Shown piece after piece: positions 53,049 to 62,328 of a stretch of DNA of 64,000 nucleotides. The stretch spans positions 1,922,001 to 1,986,000 of the forward strand of contig NZ_CP034464.1 of the NCBI RefSeq assembly GCF_003955735.1. The letters run 5' to 3'. Both the position numbers and the translations under genes were made by a program. The notes below the pieces were generated by a model, which worked only from the letters and a program-made list of their open reading frames with translations, did no database searches and was not told the DNA's origin. How positions within the stretch are numbered: position 1 is the stretch's first letter; every line of letters starts with the position of its first letter. The DNA comes from Undibacterium parvum. Its GTDB lineage: Bacteria > Pseudomonadota > Gammaproteobacteria > Burkholderiales > Burkholderiaceae_D.

Positions 53049-53780
53049 ATGCGCTACCTGTCTATTTGGGTCTGCTTATTTAGCAGCGTCGGCCTACTTC
53101 AGCCGCTCACGGTTTCAGCACAGACGCTGCAACTGACTACCGAGGACTACCCCCCCTTCAATATTATCGATGCCAAGAGTGGCAAAATCAGCGGCATCTC
53201 TACCGAAAAAGTAGCCGAACTGATGCTGCGCGCCAAAGAAAAATACACGCTCAACGCCTTCCCCTGGGCGCGTGCCTTTCAAATGGCACGTAACGAAGCC
53301 AATACCTGCGTGTTTTCTACCACCCGTTCGCCAGAACGCGAAGCCATGTTCAAGTGGGTGGGTCCTCTGGTTAAAAACAATTGGTTTATCTTTGGACGTG
53401 CTGACGATAGCCGCCACCCACGCTCTTTAGAAGAAATGCGGCCTTATGTCTTGGGTACTTATCGCAATGACGCCATCGGTGAATTTTTGACCTTAAAAGG
53501 GTTTAAAACAGACATGACGACAGCCGACGCCGATAATCCACGCAAATTACTTTTAGGCCGTTTTGATTTTTGGGCTACCGGAGAATTGCTCGGTGCCGCG
53601 ATCTTAAAAAGTCAGGGTTTAGAAAGCAAGATAGTCCCGCTATTTCATTTCAATCAAACCGAGATGTATCTGGCTTGCCATTCCTCGGTCGCGCCAGAGC
53701 GCATCGATCTTTGGAATCAGCTGCTCAAAGAGATGGAACGCGACGGCACCAATGCAGCGATAGAGAAAAAATATAAATAA
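53049..53780 (+). CDS. Orphan periplasmic solute-binding protein (SBP_bac_3-like), paralogue 2
   Basis: A 243-residue protein with a signal peptide (cleavage near VSAQ) and the same blocks as the copy at 40523-41272: TEDYPPFNI, FPWARAFQMARN, RSPEREAMFKWVGP. No transport partner is adjacent. The TAA stop is followed at once by half of a repeat that also touches the chemoreceptor stop, then by a strong terminator. Confidence 0.87.
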   Translation: MRYLSIWVCLFSSVGLLQPLTVSAQTLQLTTEDYPPFNIIDAKSGKISGISTEKVAELMLRAKEKYTLNAFPWARAFQMARNEANTCVFSTTRSPEREAMFKWVGPLVKNNWFIFGRADDSRHPRSLEEMRPYVLGTYRNDAIGEFLTLKGFKTDMTTADADNPRKLLLGRFDFWATGELLGAAILKSQGLESKIVPLFHFNQTEMYLACHSSVAPERIDLWNQLLKEMERDGTNAAIEKKYK

Positions 53781-53781
53781 T

Positions 53782-53819
53782 AGGACTTACGCAAAACCGC
53801 CCCAGCGTCGCTGTATCCG
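53782..53819 (+). repeat. Half copy of the stop-codon-associated inverted repeat
   Basis: 38 bases matching the minus strand of 30892-30929 at 35 positions; all three differences are C/T changes. It starts one base after the TAA of the solute-binding-protein gene. The other half is missing. Confidence 0.8.
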
Positions 53820-53824
53820 AAAGT

Positions 53825-53866
53825 AAAAAACCTGCTTGCCCCATCCCAGGGCAAGCAGGTTTTTTT
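53825..53866. terminator. Strong bidirectional terminator
   Basis: A 17-bp stem, 53825-53841 with 53849-53866 (CCTGCTTGCCC / GGGCAAGCAGG plus A/T run), between the convergent solute-binding and M16 peptidase genes. Confidence 0.93.
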
Positions 53867-53883
53867 ATCTTCGTGCTAGCGAT

Positions 53884-56640
53884 TTACTTGGCTGCAGCCT
53901 GCATTTTTGCCACATCACCGGCCATAAACACACTCAGCTTAGCTGGCGTAATATGCCGACCAAAAGCTAGATTGACTTGTTCCAGACTGAGCGCGGCAAT
54001 CTTATCATCCAGAGTCTGACTCCAAGCCCAGGTTCTGTGTAAATACAGATTACTATTCCAGCCGCCAGCCAGGCTGGCATCACTGCTACGGCCCTGCTGC
54101 CTTTGCTGCAATAGACCCGATTTGGCACGCGCTAATTCTTCGGCGCTAAAGCCGTCCTTGAGTGCACGCGCCAACTCTTCCTGGATCGCGTTTTCCAGCT
54201 TACTCAGGTTTTGCGGTGCGGCGATTGCGCTGATACTAAAACTGCCGACGGCATCGATAGAACCGGCACTCAGACCCGAACCGCCGCCATACGACAGGCC
54301 GTCTTTCTGACGCAGACGTTCCATCAGACGCGAATTGAGACCAGAACCGCCGCCAAAAATATAGTTGGCCACTTGCAGCGCGGCGTAATCGGGATGCTGA
54401 TCGTTCAGCGCCAGATTCATCATGCTGCTGTAATAGGCATTCTCTTTGTCTGGGGTATTCAAGATCTGTCTGACCGGCGCGATCTCATCATATTGGCTCT
54501 GCAAGCGCGTATAGGCGCTGCGACTAGCCCAGTCACCAAAGGCGCTGGCCACCGCTTGCTGCGTGCTAGTCACATCGAGATCACCGACGATGGATAGCTC
54601 AGCCTTGGAGGCACCGTAGAACTGTTGATGAAAGGCCTTGATCTCGGCCAGTTTTACCGCCCGGATGCTGGCGATGCTGTCATCGAGACTTTCTGCGGCA
54701 CGGATATCGCCCTTAGGATAACGATCAAAATGCAGAGCCATCGCGGTTCCGGCCACACTGCCAGGTTCATTGCGGCTAGCCTCCAGGCCGACCAGCGATT
54801 TTTCACGCAACTGGACAAATTCGCTTTCAGGATAACTGGCATCGCGCAAAATATGCGCCATCAAGGCCAGCGCCGCAGTTAAATTGGCACGGGTAGTCTG
54901 GAAGTTATACACCCCGCCGCTGATCTTCAGTTTAGAGAATTCGTCGGCCAATTGGGCACGGCTAAATTTGCTGGTGCCCGTGGCTAACAGGTTATCGGCA
55001 AACGAGGCGATATGCTTTTTTCCGACCAGACTAGCCTGATCGCCCCAATGCAGGCGCAGCGCGACATTTACGGTTTCACCGCGAGTTTTTTTCGGCAGTA
55101 AAGTCAGTTGCACCCCACCGACCACGCTGTGCTGACTGCGCGCATCGATGTTGGCCGGGCTAGGATCAAATACTTCTGCGCTCAGGGTATTGGCCTTGGC
55201 GCTGAAGCCCTGCATCACCGTAGCGATACCCGGTGCCACCGGAATCTCAGCGCGTTGTGGCGTATCTTCCGGCACAAACATACCTACCGTGCGATTGTCG
55301 CGCACCAGATAATGTTGCGCTGCCACCTGCACTTGGGCTGAGGTCACCAACTCGGTACCGTCTCTATCTTTGAACAGATAGCGCCAGTCACCCATGGCGA
55401 TGTATTCCGACATGCCCACGCCGATTGCTTCATGATTATTTAAGATTTTCTCATAGGTGTTGGCGCTATCGCGTTTGACCCTGTCCATTTCTTCTTTAGT
55501 GGGTGGATTTTTTTTAAAATCTTCTATGCCGGCCAATAACAATTCTTTCGCAGCAGTGAGCGATTCACCCTTCTTCAACACTGCGCCGATAATCTTCAGA
55601 CCGCTGTCCACACTGCCCATACCGGTCGAAAATACCTGCACCACTTTACCCGTCTCTACCAGTTGCTTATGCAGGCGGCCATGCGGTGCGCCAGTCAAGA
55701 TGCTGCCGGCAAAATCCATCGCTTCGCGGTCTGCATGCAAGGCCGCCGGCACCTTGTACGCCATCATCAGTAATTGCAGATCACCCTTGCGACGCACCTC
55801 AAAACTACGCTCGCCATCCTGAGTCGGTTCGCTAGTCCAGAACTCTGGCAGACTACGCGTAGGCTTGGCGATCGCGCCAAAAGAAGTAGCAATCCAGCTC
55901 AGGGTTTTGCCCTGATCAAATTTACCTGCGACCAGCAATACTGCATTGTCCGGCTGGTAGTAGGTACGGTAAAAATTTTGTAAATTCGCGATCTTGACGT
56001 TCTCGATGTCGCTGCGATTACCTATCGTCGAGTGGCCGTAATTGTGCCAATCGTAGGCCACGCTTTGCAGACGTTTCATCAGTACGCCGCCGGGAGAGTT
56101 CTCTCCGCTCTCGTACTCATTGCGCACCACGGTCATCTCGCTATCCAGATCTTTTTTGGCGATGTTGGAATTGACCATGCGATCGGCTTCCATAGCCAAA
56201 GCCCATTGCAGATTATCGTCGCTGGCCGCAAACAACTCGTAATAATTGGTGCGGTCTAGCGAGGTTGTGCCGTTCATGCGCATGCCGCGCCGGTTAAACT
56301 CTTCGGTGATCTTGGCGTTCTTAGGCGTGCCCTTAAACATCAGGTGCTCGAGCAAATGCGCCATTCCGGTCTCGCCATAATTCTCATGGCGCGAGCCGAC
56401 CAGATAAGTGACATTCACGGTAACGGTAGGTTTCGAGGCATCCGGCATCAACAACACCTTCAAGCCATTTTGCAAACGGTATTCGGTAATCCCTTCGACG
56501 CTGGTGATCTCACTCACGCCCTTGGGTAAAGTTTGCGCTAAAACCGATGGCGCGCCTACCAGAAAAATCGCTACCGAGAGGCCGATGCGCGCTAGCGGTT
56601 TAAGTTTGAGGTGGGACAAAGTAGCTGCAGCAGATGACAT
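53884..56640 (-). CDS. M16-family zinc metallopeptidase (pitrilysin-like), secreted
   Basis: A 918-residue peptidase with a signal peptide (cleavage near SVLAQ). The inverted zinc motif is HLLEH (His95, Glu98, His99 in MAHLLEHLMFKGT). It contains two M16 halves in one chain, the second (from about residue 500) lacking the zinc motif and helping enclose the substrate. Such enzymes degrade small peptides in the periplasm. AGGAAAG precedes the ATG. Monocistronic. Confidence 0.93.
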   Translation of the reverse strand: MSSAAATLSHLKLKPLARIGLSVAIFLVGAPSVLAQTLPKGVSEITSVEGITEYRLQNGLKVLLMPDASKPTVTVNVTYLVGSRHENYGETGMAHLLEHLMFKGTPKNAKITEEFNRRGMRMNGTTSLDRTNYYELFAASDDNLQWALAMEADRMVNSNIAKKDLDSEMTVVRNEYESGENSPGGVLMKRLQSVAYDWHNYGHSTIGNRSDIENVKIANLQNFYRTYYQPDNAVLLVAGKFDQGKTLSWIATSFGAIAKPTRSLPEFWTSEPTQDGERSFEVRRKGDLQLLMMAYKVPAALHADREAMDFAGSILTGAPHGRLHKQLVETGKVVQVFSTGMGSVDSGLKIIGAVLKKGESLTAAKELLLAGIEDFKKNPPTKEEMDRVKRDSANTYEKILNNHEAIGVGMSEYIAMGDWRYLFKDRDGTELVTSAQVQVAAQHYLVRDNRTVGMFVPEDTPQRAEIPVAPGIATVMQGFSAKANTLSAEVFDPSPANIDARSQHSVVGGVQLTLLPKKTRGETVNVALRLHWGDQASLVGKKHIASFADNLLATGTSKFSRAQLADEFSKLKISGGVYNFQTTRANLTAALALMAHILRDASYPESEFVQLREKSLVGLEASRNEPGSVAGTAMALHFDRYPKGDIRAAESLDDSIASIRAVKLAEIKAFHQQFYGASKAELSIVGDLDVTSTQQAVASAFGDWASRSAYTRLQSQYDEIAPVRQILNTPDKENAYYSSMMNLALNDQHPDYAALQVANYIFGGGSGLNSRLMERLRQKDGLSYGGGSGLSAGSIDAVGSFSISAIAAPQNLSKLENAIQEELARALKDGFSAEELARAKSGLLQQRQQGRSSDASLAGGWNSNLYLHRTWAWSQTLDDKIAALSLEQVNLAFGRHITPAKLSVFMAGDVAKMQAAAK

Positions 56641-56987
56641 AAACTTTCCTGAAAGAAGACTAATATTTAGTACAAATTAGAGTAACTGTTCCGCCTACCA
56701 GGAGCACGACAAAAAAAACGAAGACCTCTCAACGCTGAGACGCCGAGACGCCGAGGAAAAACGGAGAACTACTTTGCCGTTCTCTGCGTCTCAGCGTCTC
56801 TGCGGTGAGGGGTTTTGACTTTCTTCATAGCGGGCTGAACAGTAACAATTTAGACCTGATTACTTAGATACTCCCCACCTGTATATTTTTATCGCGCAAT
56901 AAAGACGTTGGCAATGGCAGGGTTTTACCTAATTTAATGGGGAGTATGTGTTTTTCAGCATTTTTCCAGCATTTTTCCTGCAAACGC
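56641..56987. other. Intergenic region with an inverted repeat, between M16 and mutarotase genes
   Basis: It holds the M16 promoter and the repeat at 56725-56812. Near the mutarotase end there is a short direct repeat (CAGCATTTTTC twice, about 56957-56978). No terminator hairpin is obvious for the mutarotase. Confidence 0.5.
56725..56812. repeat. Inverted repeat of GAGACGC units
   Basis: Arms of about 28 bases (from 56725 and up to 56812) pair at about 24 positions. The left arm holds CTGAGACGCCGAGACGCCGAGG, the right GCGTCTCAGCGTCTCTGCGG, i.e. tandem 8- to 9-base units in both. Further in, GGAGAAC (56763-56769) pairs with GTTCTC. Elements of this wording occur scattered in many bacterial genomes in my experience. 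Confidence 0.75.
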
Positions 56988-57818
56988 CTAGGCCCGTTTA
57001 GTGGCTGACACCCGTATGCTCTGCGAACCCGACCAGGCGGCACCTGCGGCCAGATGCACCGGCTGCATCACGGCTGCTGCTTCCACACACAGCATGCGCT
57101 GATAGCCGTCAGGCTCTAAGTCACTCAGACTAGACCCTTTTTCTGCGCCGGGGTTCCATATGACGGCATCAGAAAAGCCAGTTTGAGTAATCACGGTGGT
57201 TTGATGGGGCTGACGCAACTCGATTGCGCCCGGAATATTGGCGTAAATTCTGTCGAGTTCGCCTTCTACCTTTAGCCATGCGGCGCTATCGAGGCAATCG
57301 CTGATACCACTCACCGAATCGCGATAACGCACACCCTGTAAGCCATGCAATTGCACCTCGTCTATCTGCTGTACGGCAAAATAGCTGTGTAGGGCGCAGG
57401 TAAAACTGAAGGCGGTGTCGCCACTATTGACCACGGTAAAATCGATACCTAAGCTGTCAGCCAGGATAGTCACCATCAGCTCAGCCTTGAATACCTGGGG
57501 CCACACTTGCAAACTGGCGATGCTCTCTTGCAACTCAAACACGGCCTGCGCCGCACCATCGGCATTTTGCCCTGCGCGTAGCAAACGCCAGACTGCGGTG
57601 CGCGCCAAGCCGTGCTTGGGCAAACTACCGAGCGCGGCGAACTGCGGGAAGATCACCGGCACCCCACCGCGTATCGCCACGCCTTCGCGCAAGTCTGAAG
57701 TTTTACTTAAAAACAATTGCTCAGTTCCACCGGCCGGTATCCACGAACACAAATGTGCACCATGGGTGTACAGGGCGGCACTAGCACCATCGCTAGCTTT
57801 GAGTAAGACACTTTCCAT
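56988..57818 (-). CDS. D-hexose-6-phosphate mutarotase (aldose 1-epimerase family)
   Basis: A 276-residue protein of the YeaD-like branch. It interconverts the anomers of hexose 6-phosphates such as glucose 6-phosphate. Family blocks: LYTHGAHLCSWIP, IRGGVPVIFPQFA, HGLARTAVW, ALHSYFAV with the catalytic His, and WNPGAEKGSSLSDLEPDGYQRMLCVEAA with the catalytic Glu. It stands alone. Confidence 0.92.
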   Translation of the reverse strand: MESVLLKASDGASAALYTHGAHLCSWIPAGGTEQLFLSKTSDLREGVAIRGGVPVIFPQFAALGSLPKHGLARTAVWRLLRAGQNADGAAQAVFELQESIASLQVWPQVFKAELMVTILADSLGIDFTVVNSGDTAFSFTCALHSYFAVQQIDEVQLHGLQGVRYRDSVSGISDCLDSAAWLKVEGELDRIYANIPGAIELRQPHQTTVITQTGFSDAVIWNPGAEKGSSLSDLEPDGYQRMLCVEAAAVMQPVHLAAGAAWSGSQSIRVSATKRA

Positions 57819-58074
57819 GAACTTCTTCCTTGTTTGCGATGAGACTGGAGGCGCGGCAAATGAGGCGACGTCAGCTCAGTCCTTTGCATAAATAGACAGC
57901 ACGTGCCCAGCATTGTAATGGAGCCTCGCCTGCCTATTCCGGATTTTTGCACCTGCTGACACGCTTTCTGCAGTCTGTCGCTATTCCCTGCTATTTTTTG
58001 CCAACTAGCTTAAGCTGCCATACATCAAACAATTCTTCCCAATTTGAGTCCATCATCATGACGCCGAGGCCGCA

Positions 58075-59313
58075 ATGAGCACACCACTAGCAAAGACCTG
58101 CACCATCATCGCCACTGTAAGCGCGCTGAGCTTAATGAGCTTACTGAGCGCTTGCGAATTTCGCTTTAACGATAAAGAACAAGCCGCATCCAATGTGAAA
58201 ATCACTAGCGAAAAACGGGCACTGACAGGCTTTGACGCGATCAGCAATAGCACACCGTTCGACCTGATCGTCACCGTCGAAGGCGAGCCCAGCGTCGAGG
58301 TAGTCGGCGCCGAAAAACTGGTGGGCCAGGTCGAAACCGTGGTCGAGGGCAAGAATTTAATTGTGCGTTACAAGCAGAGCGGCAAGCTGCATTTATCGTG
58401 GCAGCATAAGCCGTTGACAGTAAAAATCAGCATGCCCAATCTACGTGCAGTGAACAATAGCGGCAGCGGCGACCTCAAGCTACTCAGGCTGCACGACGAT
58501 GCACTACGCATAGACTCCTTAGGGTCGGGTGAGATCGAGGCCAGCGGTAAGGTCAAGGATCTGCTGCTAGAGGTGAGCGGCAGTGGCGACCTTGATCTGG
58601 TACAACTAAGTAGCGCCAACACCAAGCTCAAGCTGCTAGGCAGCAGCAATATTAAAATGCACGCGATTAGCCAAAGTCTGGAAGCTAGGCTCAGTGGCAG
58701 CGGCGATCTGCAAGTCGATGCCCTGCAAGAGGCCAAGGTCGATATCAACATAGCAGGCCCAGGCAGTGCCAACTTAAACGGTGTGATCAGCTCTTTGCAG
58801 GCGCAACTTTCTGGTTCGGGTGACCTGCGGGTCGGGCGTCTGCAAGCGGAACTGGTCACGCTCAGCCTGGCCGGTGCCAGCGACGTGCAATTGCATGGCG
58901 AGACCAAAAAATTGCAACTCAACTTAAATGGCTCGGGCGACATCGATGCCACGAGTCTGATGGTACAGGACGCCGAAGTCGAGAGTAAGGGATCGAGTAG
59001 TTTGAAACTGCACACGCTCAGTGGCAATTTGAAAGCCAATTTTTCTGGTTCCGGCGATCTGGAGGCGGGCTTCAAGCAGGCGGATCAAATCGATTTAACT
59101 GGCCATGGTTCTGGCGATTTTGAGTTATCCGGCACGGCCAAAAAACTCAAACTACAAATGCTGGGCTCTGGCAGCCTGCAAGCCAGCGCGCTCTTACTAG
59201 AGCAGGCCAGCGTCAAAGTCAGTGGCTCGGGCCAGGCCATCGTCAAGGTGCAATCCAAGCTCAATGCTGCTCCACGCGTGGTAAAAATGGACCGTAGCGG
59301 CGTACTGGAATAA
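58075..59313 (+). CDS. Lipoprotein with GIN/DUF2807-type beta-solenoid repeats
   Basis: A 412-residue protein. A lipoprotein signal ends at Cys27 (SLLSAC). Residues 45-125 form the usual start of the head GIN domain. From residue 130 to about 390 there are 14 turns, each opening with a GSGD-like motif (GSGDL, GSGEI, GSSNI, GPGSA, GASDV, GSGDF). Turn lengths alternate 20, 19, 20, 19 without exception over 13 turns, which predicts a regular right-handed beta-solenoid. Such proteins are surface or periplasmic; an adhesion role is suggested by family name only. Monocistronic. Confidence 0.88.
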   Translation: MSTPLAKTCTIIATVSALSLMSLLSACEFRFNDKEQAASNVKITSEKRALTGFDAISNSTPFDLIVTVEGEPSVEVVGAEKLVGQVETVVEGKNLIVRYKQSGKLHLSWQHKPLTVKISMPNLRAVNNSGSGDLKLLRLHDDALRIDSLGSGEIEASGKVKDLLLEVSGSGDLDLVQLSSANTKLKLLGSSNIKMHAISQSLEARLSGSGDLQVDALQEAKVDINIAGPGSANLNGVISSLQAQLSGSGDLRVGRLQAELVTLSLAGASDVQLHGETKKLQLNLNGSGDIDATSLMVQDAEVESKGSSSLKLHTLSGNLKANFSGSGDLEAGFKQADQIDLTGHGSGDFELSGTAKKLKLQMLGSGSLQASALLLEQASVKVSGSGQAIVKVQSKLNAAPRVVKMDRSGVLE

Positions 59314-59429
59314 ATTCTTAGCACGCAAGGCGCAGCAGAACGTCGTCAAAAAACACCAGAACACGGCAAGAAAAGAGCGCAAATAGGCGAGCAGTGTTCA
59401 GAGCGCCAGACGGGAGGGTATGATAGCGC

Positions 59430-61838
59430 GTGATTAAATTGTCCCGCTCCCTTATGTCGCCTCTGTTTCCTCTGCGTGCACAGCACTTGCTAAAAAATTT
59501 GCCCGGTCTCTTGCTAGGACTAGCCCTGAGCGCCAGCGCTGTGGCGGGCCCGCTGGATGCTTTGATCCCCAAGCCAGCGGTAGCAGCTCCCGCAGCTGCG
59601 CCTGCGGTTCCAGCTGCCGGCGTCGCCGGCGAATCAGCCAAAGATGCCGAAGCGCTGCGTATTAGTGACAGGTTAGACAAAGTGCAAACACTGCTGGCCA
59701 ATTTAAACCAGGCGGACGCTGCCACCCAGAAGGGTTCGGCGCACTGGGCCCAGGCTGAACGACGACGTTTCTGGCTAGAGATGGAGCGCCAGGCCTATCT
59801 GCAACACCTGGCAGCACTGGAAGGGATACGTGCACATAGGGCACGCCAAGCTGAAAAAGTAGCCGCTGGCAGCAGCGCTAGTGCGGTAGAACCGCAAAAC
59901 ACCCAGCAGCTGACTTTGCGTGGTCTGATTGAACAGGAAATCAATAATCTGCAAAGAAATCTGGCGATACAGGAGCGCTATCTCGATACCATAGGCGGTG
60001 AATTACAACGTAGTGAAGCAGATTTACGCCAAGCCCAGGAAAATCTGGAAAAAACCTCCGCCTTGGGTAAGGAACGCAGCCAGGCCGCAGCGGCGCTGGA
60101 ACTGAGCCGTCATAAAAAGAATGCCTGGTCGGCGTCGCTGGCAGCGATCGATGCGCGCATGCGCTTTAGTCGTATGCGTTTGCAGGAAAGACGCGAGCTG
60201 GTGCTTGCCATGAATGCCGCCGCCCCATCCGATAGCGTTCAAGTACCCGCCAACGTCTTATTAGAAGAAGAATTTGCGCGCATCGCCAGCAATCAAAAGC
60301 GTTACCAGGAGCAGCAGCAACAACTCGATAACAATGCCAACTTGCTGCAAAATTCCCTAGCAGATCTGGAGCAACAACAAGAAAAAATTAATACTGCCTT
60401 GAGCAACGAAAAAACAAAAAATAGAGAAGATTTAGAAAAGAAAAAACAGGATTTTCCACAGCAAATGCAGTGGTTACAACTGCGCTTAGAAACCAATGCC
60501 ATCCACTTCGGCATACTCTCCGATTTGCTCATGGCTGATCTATTGCAAGCTGCGTATTGGAGAGAGTATCTGGCCTATACCGAAAGCAGCCAAAGTAACT
60601 CGCTGGAAATTTTGAATGCGCGCAGCACACTGTGGCAGCAAAATTTAAACGAAGTCGAAAAATCCACACAAATCGCCGCTGGTATTGCGCAGGATCAGGT
60701 CGCTTATTTTAGTAAATCTGAGCAAGCGGGCAGCGAAGATTTAAAACGCCATTGGCAAGAGCGCCAAGATGCCTATGCCGAAGCACTGACCGATTTAAGA
60801 CGCTCGCGCATGCGCTTTAGCGAACTCAAAGAAATCGTCGATCATGGCAGCAATAAGACCATCGCGATGCGGGTCGATTACTGGGGCGACAAACTGCGTA
60901 ATGGTGCCAGCAATGCCTGGAATCTGGAATTATTTAGCGTCAACGATGTGATCAACGTCGACGGCCAAAACGTCACAATAGATAGACCTGTCACGATAGG
61001 CAAAATGCTGATGGCGATCATGCTATTGACCATAGGTTTTGCGATCGCCGTGTTCATCGTTAATCGTATCGAAAAACTATTGGTACAGCGTGGCAAATTT
61101 GCCGAAGTATCGATCAAGATAGGCAAGCGTTGGTTACTGTCGGCGATCTTCATTATCTTGCTGATCAATTCTTTGCTGTTAGTTCGCATACCGCTGACGG
61201 TGTTTGCCTTTCTCGGCGGTGCGGTGGCGATTGGTCTGGGCTTCGGGATGCAGACCTTGCTGAAAAATCTCATCAGCGGCTTGATGATGTTGTTGGAGCG
61301 CCCATTTAAACCGGGTGACACGATAGAAGTCGGCGGCCTGCGTGGCACCGTGGTCGATATGAGTGTGCGAGCGGCGGTAGTACGCGATGTCAACGGCATC
61401 GACACCCTGATCCCGAACAGCAGTTTTTTGGAACAAAACGTCACCAACTGGACTTACAGCAGCAGCATGGTCAGACAAGGTATCAAAGTGGGCATCGCCT
61501 ACGGCAGTGATGTACGTCTGGCCGCCAAATTATTAGAGGAAGATGTGCTGCGCCACGGCCAAATTAGTAGCGCACAGAAACCAGAAATTTTGCTGGAAGA
61601 TTTTGCCGCCGATGCGCTACTCTTTGGTGTCTACTACTGGCTAGATATGTCCACTGGCGTGGTGGGACGCCAGGTCGCGAGTGACTTGCGTTTCATGGTG
61701 GAGGCCAGTTTCCGCAAGCACGAGATTGCGATTGCCTTCCCGCAACGCGACGTCCATCTCGATAGCGCCACCCCACTACGCATACAGATAGAAAGGCCGG
61801 ACAGCAAGAGAGAGGAAAAACTAGCCAGCCCTACTTAA
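59430..61838 (+). CDS. MscS-family mechanosensitive channel with a large periplasmic domain
   Basis: An 802-residue inner-membrane protein. A signal peptide (near AVAG) leads into about 470 residues rich in coiled coil (EEEFARIASNQKRYQEQQQQ region), outside the membrane. Then three helices near 520-620 and the MscS core: AVAIGLGFGMQTLLKNLISG, ERPFKPGDTIEVGG and GIDTLIPNSSFLEQNVTNW. The layout resembles MscK/YbiO-like large channels, which release solutes on osmotic downshock. The GTG at 59430 follows GGGAGGG by 11 bases; the ATG at 59454 is an alternative. Confidence 0.9.
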   Translation: MIKLSRSLMSPLFPLRAQHLLKNLPGLLLGLALSASAVAGPLDALIPKPAVAAPAAAPAVPAAGVAGESAKDAEALRISDRLDKVQTLLANLNQADAATQKGSAHWAQAERRRFWLEMERQAYLQHLAALEGIRAHRARQAEKVAAGSSASAVEPQNTQQLTLRGLIEQEINNLQRNLAIQERYLDTIGGELQRSEADLRQAQENLEKTSALGKERSQAAAALELSRHKKNAWSASLAAIDARMRFSRMRLQERRELVLAMNAAAPSDSVQVPANVLLEEEFARIASNQKRYQEQQQQLDNNANLLQNSLADLEQQQEKINTALSNEKTKNREDLEKKKQDFPQQMQWLQLRLETNAIHFGILSDLLMADLLQAAYWREYLAYTESSQSNSLEILNARSTLWQQNLNEVEKSTQIAAGIAQDQVAYFSKSEQAGSEDLKRHWQERQDAYAEALTDLRRSRMRFSELKEIVDHGSNKTIAMRVDYWGDKLRNGASNAWNLELFSVNDVINVDGQNVTIDRPVTIGKMLMAIMLLTIGFAIAVFIVNRIEKLLVQRGKFAEVSIKIGKRWLLSAIFIILLINSLLLVRIPLTVFAFLGGAVAIGLGFGMQTLLKNLISGLMMLLERPFKPGDTIEVGGLRGTVVDMSVRAAVVRDVNGIDTLIPNSSFLEQNVTNWTYSSSMVRQGIKVGIAYGSDVRLAAKLLEEDVLRHGQISSAQKPEILLEDFAADALLFGVYYWLDMSTGVVGRQVASDLRFMVEASFRKHEIAIAFPQRDVHLDSATPLRIQIERPDSKREEKLASPT

Positions 61839-61875
61839 ATAGCGCCGGCCAGCTTAGTCCTTAACTAGGTTTTAG

Positions 61876-62292
61876 CTAATTTTTACGGGTCCGATACGCA
61901 TGTTTCAGCACTAAATGGCTGCTGGCGATCAGGCTATTTAAACCCAAAATCAATTGCAGTAGGGCGCCTTGCGGCAAGATCCAGATCTGGCCGCGCGGTG
62001 CGGCTAACTGGGTAGTGGCGCTGATTACTGGCGCTACCCATTCGGCCTCGGCTGTCAGGTCTAACCAGACATCGCCTTCTGAGTTGGTGTGTAAATAAAT
62101 TTCGCCGCCGTGCGCCAGGCGCAAACAGATGCCCTGCCCCTGAGCGCCATACTGGGCTAGCTTGGGGTCCATCAGTTCTTGCAGCTCGCGGTTGTTCAGA
62201 TCCATCCAGGCCTCGACATCTTGTATCGTTTCTAGCGAGATCCATGGGTGTTCAGGCGTTGTGTAGTCTTGGCCTGCTGAGTCAGATTGCAT
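61876..62292 (-). CDS. Hypothetical protein (138 aa)
   Basis: I do not recognise this protein. It is acidic at the start (TPEHPWISLETIQDVEAWMDLNN), has a beta-rich middle (ICLRLAHGGEIYLHTNSEGDVWLDL) and a hydrophobic stretch near the end (GALLQLILGLNSLIASSHLVL) followed by a basic tail, so it may be tail-anchored or membrane-associated. The codon use is like that of its neighbours and it sits 36 bases before the TraB/GumN gene end on the same strand, so it is probably a real gene, maybe in one transcript with it. Confidence 0.65.
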   Translation of the reverse strand: MQSDSAGQDYTTPEHPWISLETIQDVEAWMDLNNRELQELMDPKLAQYGAQGQGICLRLAHGGEIYLHTNSEGDVWLDLTAEAEWVAPVISATTQLAAPRGQIWILPQGALLQLILGLNSLIASSHLVLKHAYRTRKN

Positions 62293-62328
62293 GTACTTCC
62301 TTAACGATTTGTCTTTTGTCGCTGACGA

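Noticed and set aside
59314..59429. GCAAGGCGCAGCAG...-rich segment resembling dispersed repeats
   Set aside because: No second copy in the window and no clear inverted repeat.
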